Source of the DNA: an uncultured Collinsella sp.
GTDB lineage: Bacteria > Actinomycetota > Coriobacteriia > Coriobacteriales > Coriobacteriaceae
Assembly: GCA_934668695.1 (NCBI GenBank)
Contig: CAKUOD010000003.1
Location: forward strand, 82,436-146,435
Reading direction: 5' to 3'
Length of the DNA stretch: 64,000 nucleotides
The notes beneath the pieces were generated by a model. The model had not been told where the DNA came from and ran no database searches. It was given only the letters and a program-made list of their open reading frames with translations. Positions 11,372 through 19,318 of the stretch are shown in pieces (within the stretch, counting starts at the first letter, position 1; each line of letters begins with the position of its first letter). The translations under genes were made by a program, and so were the position numbers.

Positions 11372-12676
11372 ATGGCCAAGAGCAGGTACGCCGATGCCAC
11401 CAAGGCCGCTCGCAGGGCCGCGATGTCTGCCCACAAAGTCACGGCTGCAGCGAATGCCGGCAACGCCGACGCGTCCGCGCAGCCGACTGCCAGCGCTGCC
11501 ACCGAGCCCGTCCGTGACGCCCGTCGCGACGAGCTGACGCACGTGGACGCCAATGGCGAGGTGCGCATGGTCGACGTATCCGACAAGGCCGAGACACACC
11601 GCATCGCCGTCGCCGAGGGTGCCATCCTCATGCATCCCGAGACGCAGGCTATGGTGCTTCAGGACCGCGCCAAGAAGGGCGACGTGCTCGCCTGCGCACG
11701 CGTGGCGGGCATCATGGCCATCAAGCGCACGAGCGACATCATCCCCATGTGCCATCCGCTGCTCATCACCAAGAGCAAGTGCGATATCGAGCCCATCGCT
11801 TCGGCGGGAACGCCGGCCGACGAGACGCCCGAGGGCTGGGCGCCGGCGCGTCCGGACGGGCAGGTCGGCTTTCACGTGCTGGTCACGGCAGGTGTGACGG
11901 GCAAGACGGGCATTGAGATGGAGGCGTTGACCGGCGCGAGTGCCGCGTGCCTGACCATCTACGACATGTGCAAGGCAATTGACCGCGGCATGGAAATCGT
12001 CGACGTGCGCCTGCTGCACAAGGAGGGCGGCCGCTCGGGCGTGTGGGATCGCGCAGAGCGTCAGGCGGCTGCTATTGAGTCCATGGCTGCCGACGGCGCT
12101 GCGCCCGCGAGCGCACCCGCTGCCGCCGCGCCCGCGCCCACCCCGGCCGTCCCCGCAATCGCGTTTATCGGCTACCAAAACTCGGGCAAGACCACGCTCG
12201 TCGAGAAGGTTATCGCCGAGCTTACCCGTCGCGGCCTGCGCGTGGGTTCGCTCAAGCATCACGGGCACCATGGCTTCGATATCGACGTGCCCGCCAAGGA
12301 CACCTGGCGCCATCACCAGGCGGGATCCAAGCACGTGGGCCTCATTTGCGCCACGCGCTGGGCGGAGTACGCCGACACGCGCGAGGAGGACGAGATGCCC
12401 GCCCGCGAGCTGCTGTCACGCTACAACGACGTCGATGTGGTGATCATCGAGGGCTATAAGACCGAGGGCTTTGACAATATCGTGGTCGCGCGCTCCGGTG
12501 TGGATCGCCTGCGCGGCAAGAGCTCGCTCGACCTGGTCGACGGCCGCACGCTGGCCCTTGCCTGCAACGAAGCCCTGGCGCGCCAGGCTTTTGACGCCGG
12601 CTTTGCGACCCGAGCCATCAACATCAACGACGCCCGAGCCATCTGTGACCTGATCCAAGACCACCTTCAGGCTTGA
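11372..12676 (+). CDS. MoaC-MobB fusion protein (molybdenum cofactor)
   Basis: A 434-residue fusion. Residues about 50-225 are MoaC, cyclic pyranopterin monophosphate synthase (MCHPLLITK, GKTGIEMEALTGAS and the KEGGRSG end). An Ala/Pro-rich linker spans about 235-262. Residues about 263-434 are MobB, a GTP-binding accessory protein of guanine-dinucleotide Moco maturation (P-loop GYQNSGKTT, IIEGYK). ATG 11372 is preceded by CGGAGGATG. In most bacteria these domains are separate genes. The first 45 residues are Ala/Lys/Thr-rich and not conserved. Immediately downstream lies a 100-nt structured element. Confidence 0.93.
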   Translation: MAKSRYADATKAARRAAMSAHKVTAAANAGNADASAQPTASAATEPVRDARRDELTHVDANGEVRMVDVSDKAETHRIAVAEGAILMHPETQAMVLQDRAKKGDVLACARVAGIMAIKRTSDIIPMCHPLLITKSKCDIEPIASAGTPADETPEGWAPARPDGQVGFHVLVTAGVTGKTGIEMEALTGASAACLTIYDMCKAIDRGMEIVDVRLLHKEGGRSGVWDRAERQAAAIESMAADGAAPASAPAAAAPAPTPAVPAIAFIGYQNSGKTTLVEKVIAELTRRGLRVGSLKHHGHHGFDIDVPAKDTWRHHQAGSKHVGLICATRWAEYADTREEDEMPARELLSRYNDVDVVIIEGYKTEGFDNIVVARSGVDRLRGKSSLDLVDGRTLALACNEALARQAFDAGFATRAININDARAICDLIQDHLQA

Positions 12677-12682
12677 CGCTGC

Positions 12683-12782
12683 GCCGGCCCCAAGCACCCC
12701 ATCTCGCCCCTCAAGCCGTCGCTCGCGTACCAAAGTACGCGTCGCTCCTCTTTCGGGGCGACCTGGGGCACTTGGAACCGGC
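12683..12782 (+). other. Long multi-helix palindromic element after moaC-mobB
   Basis: A 100-nt sequence that folds almost completely on itself. From outside in: GCCGG/CCGGC, CCAAG/CTTGG, CCCCA/TGGGG, TCGCCCC/GGGGCGA, then an apical hairpin CGCGTAC-CAAA-GTACGCG at 12724-12741. It begins 7 bases after the stop codon. There is no T-run at its end; a separate terminator follows at 12807. Function unknown: RNA stabiliser, attenuator or dispersed repeat are all possible. Confidence 0.75.
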
Positions 12783-12806
12783 TCGCTGCGTTGCCATATC
12801 ATTGGG

Positions 12807-12840
12807 CCACCACAGGCAGGCGCCTTTGTGGTGGTTTTTG
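12807..12840 (+). terminator. Terminator, hairpin repeat family 2, copy a
   Basis: Arms CCACCACA (12807-12814) and TGTGGTGG (12827-12834) followed by TTTTTG. Same family as the hairpins at 14384, 15348 and 26168. It probably ends the moaA-moaC-mobB transcript. Confidence 0.85.
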
Positions 12841-12842
12841 CT

Positions 12843-12879
12843 TTGGTAGATGTTTGGAACATGTCTTAAAATCTACCAA
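12843..12879. promoter_or_regulatory. Inverted repeat upstream of the MFS gene
   Basis: Perfect 9-bp arms TTGGTAGAT (12843-12851) and ATCTACCAA (12871-12879) separated by 19 bases. It lies between the previous terminator and the MFS gene, so it may be an operator or leader hairpin. The remaining sequence to 13006 shows no other feature. Confidence 0.45.
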
Positions 12880-13006
12880 GTAGTTCGTGCTGGCAAAAAC
12901 GGAGAGAAGGGGCCCGATGCGTCCTTAACGTTGCATACGGAAAGATTGAGTCGATGGTCGGTGGTCAATGCCCGCGGCCCGTATTCGTATGCAACAAGGA
13001 GCGCCT

Positions 13007-14287
13007 ATGTCCCTATCTCTAATTTCAAAATCCCAACCATCGCTGTCCACGCAAGCAAAGCGCCTGGTGGCAATGCGATTTCTCATCTACACCGGCTTCC
13101 AGACCAGCTACTTTATCGGCGTCATCGGAACGCTTACCTATGCGGACGGCGCCTCGGTCGTCGCGACGTCGCTGGCCGTCCTGTTCATGAACGTTTTCGT
13201 GATCCTGGGATCCTTTGCGGGTGGCGCGGTACTCGACGCATGGGGTCCGCGCCGCCATTTCTTGCTGAGCATCGTCGGCACGCTCGCAACTGGCACGGCA
13301 ATCATCGCCTTTGGCAGCGCGACCGGCATCGTCCTGCTCGGCGCGGTGTTCCTAGGCTTTACGATGGGATTCGCCCAGCCCATCGCCACGTCCTATCCGG
13401 CCTACCTCACCGACGATCCCGTAGAGCTCAAAGACATTAACTCCGCCATAACCATGTTCTCCAACGTGAGCATTATCGTTGGCCCCACGCTGGGCGGCTT
13501 TGTTGCGGCGGCTTCATCGTTGCGCGCGGTGTTCGTGCTCATGATACTGTTCACCCTGCTTGCGCTCATTGCCGGCTGGGGGTTTAAGCCGCAAGCAGGT
13601 CGCGTCGCCGGACAGGTGGATGCCGATTCGGCAGAGGAGGGGGAGCGTGCGGGCCAAAGCTCCGACCCCAACACGTCCGCCCGCGCCACCTTCGCGACCA
13701 GCATCAAGACGGTCTTCACCAACAGCGTCCTCGCCCTGCTCTTCTGCATCATCTTCCTTTCGAACTTTGGCTACGGAGCCTTCGATCCGCTGGAGTCGTT
13801 CTTCTACCGCGATGTCCTGCACGTTGGTGTCGAATGGATGGGCTGGCTCTCGTCGGCCTGCGGCGTGGGCGCGGTGCTGGGCGCCGTACTCGCGCTCCGC
13901 TTGCCGCCGCGCTTCGTCAGTCTTAAAACGCTGCTCGTGGCGCTTATGTCCGTAGGCCTGGGAAGCCTGCTCTACGTGGGCACGCCGTACGTGGGCGTGG
14001 CTCTTGTCGGCCAGATCGCCCTGGGCGTGGCCTGGGGCGTCGTCAACCCGCTCCATAACACCATCGTGCAAACGACGGCGCCGCTCGAGCAGCTCGGCCG
14101 CGTTAACTCGGTCATGGGCTTTGGAAACATGTTCGCCGGCGTGGCCCCGCTGGCGGTTGCCCCGTGGCTGGCGTCGACATTTGGCGTGCAGCAGACGCTC
14201 ATCGGAGCGGGCATGGTCGTAACGGCGGTCCCCGCAGCGCTGCTACTGTTTGGACGCGGACACTTGGATCGTGCTGCAGAGCGGTAA
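13007..14287 (+). CDS. MFS transporter
   Basis: A 426-residue protein with about 12 membrane segments in two halves, joined by a hydrophilic central loop (about residues 200-235, rich in acidic residues). Layout and the MGFAQPIATSYPAYLTDDP segment suit the MFS_1/DHA-type exporter group. ATG 13007 is preceded by AAGGAG, which decides the start over an upstream in-frame ATG. The gene stands alone, bounded by family 2 and family 1 hairpins. Substrate unknown. Confidence 0.88.
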   Translation: MSLSLISKSQPSLSTQAKRLVAMRFLIYTGFQTSYFIGVIGTLTYADGASVVATSLAVLFMNVFVILGSFAGGAVLDAWGPRRHFLLSIVGTLATGTAIIAFGSATGIVLLGAVFLGFTMGFAQPIATSYPAYLTDDPVELKDINSAITMFSNVSIIVGPTLGGFVAAASSLRAVFVLMILFTLLALIAGWGFKPQAGRVAGQVDADSAEEGERAGQSSDPNTSARATFATSIKTVFTNSVLALLFCIIFLSNFGYGAFDPLESFFYRDVLHVGVEWMGWLSSACGVGAVLGAVLALRLPPRFVSLKTLLVALMSVGLGSLLYVGTPYVGVALVGQIALGVAWGVVNPLHNTIVQTTAPLEQLGRVNSVMGFGNMFAGVAPLAVAPWLASTFGVQQTLIGAGMVVTAVPAALLLFGRGHLDRAAER

Positions 14288-14352
14288 AAACCGTCACAAC
14301 ATTCGATGAAAATCGCGATTTTGCCGAAAAGCGTCGAATGTTGTGATGGTTT
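14288..14352. repeat. Hairpin repeat family 1, copy c
   Basis: Arms AAACCGTCACAACATTCGA (14288-14306) and TCGAATGTTGTGATGGTTT (14334-14352). Relative to copies a and d, the C-G pair in the stem is replaced by A-T on both arms, a compensating change. The loop contains AAAATCGCGATTTT, itself a palindrome. It begins at the MFS stop codon. Confidence 0.9.
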
Positions 14353-14383
14353 GCGCTCCGGGCAGGCCGCCCTTCGGGTCCGG

Positions 14384-14421
14384 CCACCACAAAGCGGCCA
14401 GGCTCCTTTGTGGTGGTTTTT
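14384..14421 (+). terminator. Terminator, hairpin repeat family 2, copy b
   Basis: Arms CCACCACAAAG (14384-14394) and CTTTGTGGTGG (14406-14416), then TTTTTG. It follows family 1 copy c by 31 bases, so the two families are arranged in tandem here. Confidence 0.9.
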
Positions 14422-14510
14422 GCTTTGACAGGCCGCGCCCGCGCCTTGGTATACCATGTACGCCGTTCACGAATACACCCCACATCGCCGCACAACCCAG
14501 AAAGGCTCCC

Positions 14511-15332
14511 ATGGACACCACCTTCAGCCACATCAAAGCCGTGTTCTGCGATATCGACGGTACGCTGCTCACGAGCCGGCACACGGTGTCCCCGCGCACC
14601 GTGGCGGCGATCCGCGCCCTGCGCGAGCGCGGCGTGCTCTTTGGCCTGTGCACCGGGCGCGACGCCCACGCGACCGAGGCCATGTACGAGCTCTGGGGCA
14701 TCGAAGGCCTGGTGGACGTGCTCGTGGGCTGCGGTGGCGCCGAGGTCATCGACCGCGCGCACGACATCAACGAGCTGAGCTATCCGCTGCCGGGCGAGAC
14801 CATCGCGCGCATCTGCAGGCACATGGCGGACCTTCCGGCAACGCCCGTCTGCCCCCGAGACGGCGTGTTCTACGTGCCCGAGAGCAACGCGTGCGTCGAG
14901 CACCTGTCACGCGTCGACGGCGTGCCCTACCAGGTGGTCGATTTTGCCGAGTTTTTGCGCGAGCCGCAGCCCAAGGTAATGTTTACCATGGCGCCCGAGG
15001 TAATGCCGCGGGTGATTGAGCGGGCGTCGACGTTTGCCGATAACACCGTTAAGGCGGCGGCTCTGCAAACCACGCAGCGGCTCTACGAGTTTATGGATCC
15101 GCACGTGTCCAAGACGCGCGGCCTTGTGCGCGTGGCGGAGCTCAACGACATGGAGCTCCAGAACATTTGCGTGTTTGGCGATGCCGATAACGACACCTGC
15201 ATGGTTGCCGACGCCGGCGTGGGCGTGGCCATGGCAAACGGCAGCGATGCCACCCGCTCCGCCGCCGATTTTGTAACCGCGAGCAACGACGAAGACGGCA
15301 TCGCGATCTTTATCCAGGAGCACCTGCTGTAG
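14511..15332 (+). CDS. HAD-superfamily (Cof-type) phosphatase
   Basis: A 273-residue Cof/YidA-like HAD hydrolase. Motif I is FCDIDGTLL near residue 13, motif II is in FGLCTGRD, motif III is the lysine near KTRGL, and motif IV is FGDADND followed by ADAGVGVAMANGSD. The cap domain lies between motifs II and III. These cytoplasmic enzymes dephosphorylate sugar phosphates or cofactors, and the substrate cannot be predicted. ATG 14511 has AGAAAGG upstream. Followed by a family 2 hairpin. Confidence 0.92.
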   Translation: MDTTFSHIKAVFCDIDGTLLTSRHTVSPRTVAAIRALRERGVLFGLCTGRDAHATEAMYELWGIEGLVDVLVGCGGAEVIDRAHDINELSYPLPGETIARICRHMADLPATPVCPRDGVFYVPESNACVEHLSRVDGVPYQVVDFAEFLREPQPKVMFTMAPEVMPRVIERASTFADNTVKAAALQTTQRLYEFMDPHVSKTRGLVRVAELNDMELQNICVFGDADNDTCMVADAGVGVAMANGSDATRSAADFVTASNDEDGIAIFIQEHLL

Positions 15333-15347
15333 CGCAGGGGGGGAGAA

Positions 15348-15380
15348 CCACCGCAAAGGGAGCAAGCGCCTTTGTGGTGG
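15348..15380 (+). repeat. Hairpin repeat family 2, copy c
   Basis: Arms CCACCGCAAAGG (15348-15359) and CCTTTGTGGTGG (15369-15380). Unlike the other family 2 copies preceding MFS and HAD genes, it has no T-run, so it is a poor intrinsic terminator. Confidence 0.8.
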
Positions 15381-15838
15381 CCACAGGCGATTTGGGCGAA
15401 TTGATGTCTACAATCTGCGCGCAAATTCAAATATGGCTATCTGAACATCATACTTCTAACCACCGATGGGTTTAAGATATTCTCATCAATTTGGTAGGAT
15501 ATTCATCCCGGTTGATGACCTACCGCTCACGGTCGATTTTTGACCGTTCACAGGATGTTTGCTCTTGAGCAAAATGTTGTGCAAATAAATCTAATGCCAT
15601 TAAAAAATAATACGCAACTAAATTACCAGCAGAAACAAAAAATAGATAGCGAATAAACGAAGGTAAATCTGAGCAAATGTCAAGAGAATTGAGAACTCGC
15701 TACAAAAATGTTGGTTTTGTTGCTCAGATGTTTAAACAATCGTTATAATTGCATTACTAAACGAGCGCAATTACAGATTGCGCAGATGCGTTTGATAGTG
15801 AAAGAGCAAGATCGCGGTCTCTTGGGGAGGAGACATCG
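15381..15838 (+). promoter_or_regulatory. AT-rich control region of the pilus locus
   Basis: This stretch has no gene and is far richer in A+T than its surroundings. It holds a palindrome TTTGCTC-TT-GAGCAAA (15558-15573), with half-site echoes GAGCAAATGT at 15671 and TTGCTCAGATG at 15720. A plausible promoter is TTGCTC (15720-15725), 18 bases, TATAAT (15744-15749). A strong ribosome binding site GGGGAGGAG precedes the adhesin ATG. The palindrome may bind a regulator of surface expression (inference). Confidence 0.6.
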
Positions 15839-18800
15839 ATGAAAGCGAATTCAGAAAAAACTAAGCAGAGTAAAAAAGCGACGCGCCGTGTACTGGCAGG
15901 CGTTTTGTGCGGAGCCTCCGTGTTGAGCCTGGTACTGTCGCTCGTCATGCCTCCGATCTCGCAGGCCATTGCCAACGACGCCCAGGTAGATTCTGCCGAG
16001 GAAGCCGTGACGGGGGATTCCCCAAGTGAGTCTACTGACGTGGACAACACCAACAACGGGGATACCGAAAACCACATTAGTGTCGAGACCGAGGGCAACG
16101 AAGCCAGCGACGATAGCCAGCCTGAGGAGCCCGAGGAAGAGCAGCAGAACGAGGGTACAACGACTTCGGATGGTGAAACCGTTGTTACGGCTGCGGAAAA
16201 CGAGCAGGCTAAAACGGCATCCGATGAGATGATAGATAGCGCGAGTAAGCTGAAAGAAAAGCTGGGGAACGCGAGCGGCACTGCAAACTATATGCTTACG
16301 GAAAATATTGATCTTACGAATGTTAATGATAACAATAAGACAATTCAGCTCGGCAATGACGGTAGCAATATCACGCTGGATCTAAACGGCCATAAGATTA
16401 AGTATGCGAGTAATGGTCAGCCTCTGTTCAATATCACCGGTGGCGCGACGCTGACCGTCAAGGACGGCGAGCAAGCCGCTCCGATAGAGACCTCGGTTAA
16501 TCAAGAAAAAATGAACGGCAATCTCGCTTCAATGGGATGCGACGATTCCAACATCCCGAACAAACTTACCTACTACGTAACCGAATCGGTCGCAAAAGGA
16601 ACCGGTACAACCGAGGTACCCGGTACAACCGAGAGCCTTAAAGAGTATAAGGTTGATATCAAGGGTGCTATCGTGGCATGCGGTGACCATGCCAACCTGA
16701 AGCTCGTTAATCTCTACAAAACTGGCGATAAGGTCGGTACGTTTAACCTCGAGAGTGGCGCGATCACGCAGCAGCAAAATAGCGGAGATCAAAAAAACAG
16801 TGTTAACAGTTTGGTTTATGCCGAGGAAGGTTCTATCGTCAATATGAGCGGTGGCTACGTTTGCGGTGCAACCTCTATGAGCCGTGGCGCAGGCATCGAA
16901 CTTGGCATCAAGAACGGGAACGGCAAAGGCGCGACTCTTAACCTCACCGGTGGCGTGATCGCGGGCAACTACGCTCCCGAAGGCGGCGGCGTGTACGCTG
17001 ACGGCTCTACAATCAACATGACTGGCGATACGACTGGCGGCACAATTTCCGGTAACGGTACGTTCGAGGATCGGTCGGGTTATGGCGCGGGAATTTGTGC
17101 TAAGGACTCCATGGTGACCATTTTGAATGGTTACATTACTAACAACAAATATCAGCACTACGATGAAGGACACAAGGGTAAAGGTTGCCACGGTGGTGGC
17201 GGCATTGCTGCCTTTAGCCAGTCTGAAGGACAGAAAAAAGGCAGTTTGGTTATTTGCGGCGGCTACATCACGGGCAACTACTCTGCCGAGGCTGGCGGCG
17301 GCGTTTATGCTGGCGCTTGGAATAAACCTCTTTCCGGATTTACGTTTTCTGATGGAATCATCGCCAGCAATGTGGCGCAAAATTCAGAGGGTGGCGGCAT
17401 CCGTATCGCTGCGCCTACAGTTGGCGATTTTAATGTGAGCGGCAAGAAAGCCTACATCACTAACAATACGACCAATACCACCTTCGACTGGGGTGGCGGC
17501 GGCGTGTTCGTCCAGGGTGGCAACAGCGACCAAAACATAGATTCAGCGAGCCTCAAGATTTACAACGCACTGATTACCAACAATTCGGCCCAAGGCTATG
17601 GCGGCGGCTTCGCTGCCTGCCCGACCGGCAAAACGTCTATTACCGACACCAATGGCATTGCAATTTTCAGAAACACCGATGCAAACGGTAGTAAGCTATC
17701 AGGTGACAGCAATGAAAAGAAGGAAGACCGGCTTACAGATGATGGCGGTGTGATTACCCCTGACTTCAAGACGAATGGCCATGAGGATCTTTTCCTTGTT
17801 CACAAGAAGAACAACGGTGACTACATCGCAGCCGTAACGGGTCAGATGCTTGGCGGCGGCGCTGCCAATTGGAAGGGCACGATTGACGACGATACACAAA
17901 CTTTTATCGGCAAGTACGAGGGCGCCCAAGCTAAGTACAGGATTGGCCTAAAGTCCGACCCGTCCGATAAAGATCAAAAGGCCGCTATAGGGCTGGCTTC
18001 GTTATATATCACGGGCAACAAATCCAGCGTCCACGGTGGCGGAATCATGACCAACGGCGACGTAATCGCTGGCTCCACCACGCAGGTGAGTGTGTATCCC
18101 AAGATGAAGCTCAACGGCATTAAGGCACTGACGGGCCGCAAGCTCGAGAAAGACGAGTTCGAGTTCGAACTGCTCAAGCAGAATCCGATTGTTGACGAGA
18201 ATGGCAAGCCGATTGTTGACGAGAATGGCAAGCCTTTATACACAGTTCCGAGCTTTGACTCCAACTCCAAAGATAAGCTTCAGCTCAATGGCTGCTCGGT
18301 TGTCGGTACGGTGAGAAACGACATAGATGGAAAATTTACCTTTGATCTGGGTGAAGTTTATGCCGATGAGAATCTTGTTTACTACTTGGTAGAGGTTCCG
18401 GGCACGGACGAGGGCGTGGCTTACGACGAGACTATCTACAAAATAGATCCTACGGTTGTGGAGGATACGGGCAAGACGCACTACGTGCTTGGCATTAAAT
18501 ACACGTATTACGAAGTCAAGAGCGTTTCAGTAACAAAGGTAAAAAAAGACGGCGCTGGCGCAAAAACGTCAGAAACAGAATCGGCAGCCATCGCAGCGGC
18601 TGAAGGCGAAAACGCTGCTACCATTACGCTTACCAGTGGTGCAACTTTCACCAACAAGTGCCCCAGTCGTTCCTGGACTCCTGAGGCGACTAAGGTCGTT
18701 GAGGGTGGCGAGATGAAGAAGTTTACACTTCAGCTCGCGACAGACAGCCGCTTTAGAGACACAGACATCATCGGTACTGCCGAGACCACCTCTGGTAAAA

Positions 18801-19318
18801 ATACGAAGCAGACGCTTTCGTTCAAGGACACCACTGATAACAATAAAACGGCTGAGCTCAAGTACTCGCTTTCTGATATCAGGAATAATCCCGACGACTC
18901 GGGTGGTCCTTTCAAGACCTTTACGTACTATGTGCGCGAGGAAACCGACGGTTCGCAGTTCTCGCACTACACGTACGACCAGTCGGTCTATCAGTTCACG
19001 GTTGTGCCAACGTATAACACCGAAAAAGGAGAGATCAACTGTAGGGTGACCTACAAGAAGGGAACCGTTGATTCCGAAGGCAATTGGACAGCAGAAGACA
19101 ATGCCAAAGAACAGACGTTCATCGACACCTCCGCCCCCAACTCCACCGACAAATCCACCCCCACCTTCACCAACACCTACTCCACCTCATTGCCCCTTTC
19201 TGGTATGTCGGGCGTCACTCTGACGTACCTTGCCGGCGCGGCGGTGCTTTGCGCTGCTGCGGCCTGGATGCACATTCGTCGCAAGGCGAATGCGAAGGGA
19301 GGTGAGCGTCGTGAATAA
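15839..19318 (+). CDS. Sortase-anchored beta-helix surface adhesin with pilin domain
   Basis: A 1159-residue surface protein. A signal peptide (about 1-43, charged then hydrophobic, ending near SQAIA) is followed by an acidic Glu/Ser/Thr-rich linker (45-130). Residues about 140-680 hold many GGGVYA/GGGI and ITNN repeats typical of right-handed beta-helix adhesins. One or two Cna-B/SpaA-like domains follow (about 740-930), then an FctA-like isopeptide pilin domain (about 940-1105). The end is LPLSG, a hydrophobic helix and RRK, a sortase sorting signal. Probably a pilus tip or large adhesin. Codons are more A/T-rich than in flanking genes, suggesting transfer. Ends 8 bases into the next pilin gene. 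Confidence 0.9.
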   Translation: MKANSEKTKQSKKATRRVLAGVLCGASVLSLVLSLVMPPISQAIANDAQVDSAEEAVTGDSPSESTDVDNTNNGDTENHISVETEGNEASDDSQPEEPEEEQQNEGTTTSDGETVVTAAENEQAKTASDEMIDSASKLKEKLGNASGTANYMLTENIDLTNVNDNNKTIQLGNDGSNITLDLNGHKIKYASNGQPLFNITGGATLTVKDGEQAAPIETSVNQEKMNGNLASMGCDDSNIPNKLTYYVTESVAKGTGTTEVPGTTESLKEYKVDIKGAIVACGDHANLKLVNLYKTGDKVGTFNLESGAITQQQNSGDQKNSVNSLVYAEEGSIVNMSGGYVCGATSMSRGAGIELGIKNGNGKGATLNLTGGVIAGNYAPEGGGVYADGSTINMTGDTTGGTISGNGTFEDRSGYGAGICAKDSMVTILNGYITNNKYQHYDEGHKGKGCHGGGGIAAFSQSEGQKKGSLVICGGYITGNYSAEAGGGVYAGAWNKPLSGFTFSDGIIASNVAQNSEGGGIRIAAPTVGDFNVSGKKAYITNNTTNTTFDWGGGGVFVQGGNSDQNIDSASLKIYNALITNNSAQGYGGGFAACPTGKTSITDTNGIAIFRNTDANGSKLSGDSNEKKEDRLTDDGGVITPDFKTNGHEDLFLVHKKNNGDYIAAVTGQMLGGGAANWKGTIDDDTQTFIGKYEGAQAKYRIGLKSDPSDKDQKAAIGLASLYITGNKSSVHGGGIMTNGDVIAGSTTQVSVYPKMKLNGIKALTGRKLEKDEFEFELLKQNPIVDENGKPIVDENGKPLYTVPSFDSNSKDKLQLNGCSVVGTVRNDIDGKFTFDLGEVYADENLVYYLVEVPGTDEGVAYDETIYKIDPTVVEDTGKTHYVLGIKYTYYEVKSVSVTKVKKDGAGAKTSETESAAIAAAEGENAATITLTSGATFTNKCPSRSWTPEATKVVEGGEMKKFTLQLATDSRFRDTDIIGTAETTSGKNTKQTLSFKDTTDNNKTAELKYSLSDIRNNPDDSGGPFKTFTYYVREETDGSQFSHYTYDQSVYQFTVVPTYNTEKGEINCRVTYKKGTVDSEGNWTAEDNAKEQTFIDTSAPNSTDKSTPTFTNTYSTSLPLSGMSGVTLTYLAGAAVLCAAAAWMHIRRKANAKGGERRE
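18187..18234 (+). repeat. 24-bp tandem duplication inside the adhesin gene
   Basis: Two identical, adjacent 24-bp units (18187-18210 and 18211-18234) encode IVDENGKP twice. The length is a multiple of three, so gain or loss of a unit would keep the frame. Such repeats can vary between strains. Confidence 0.9.
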
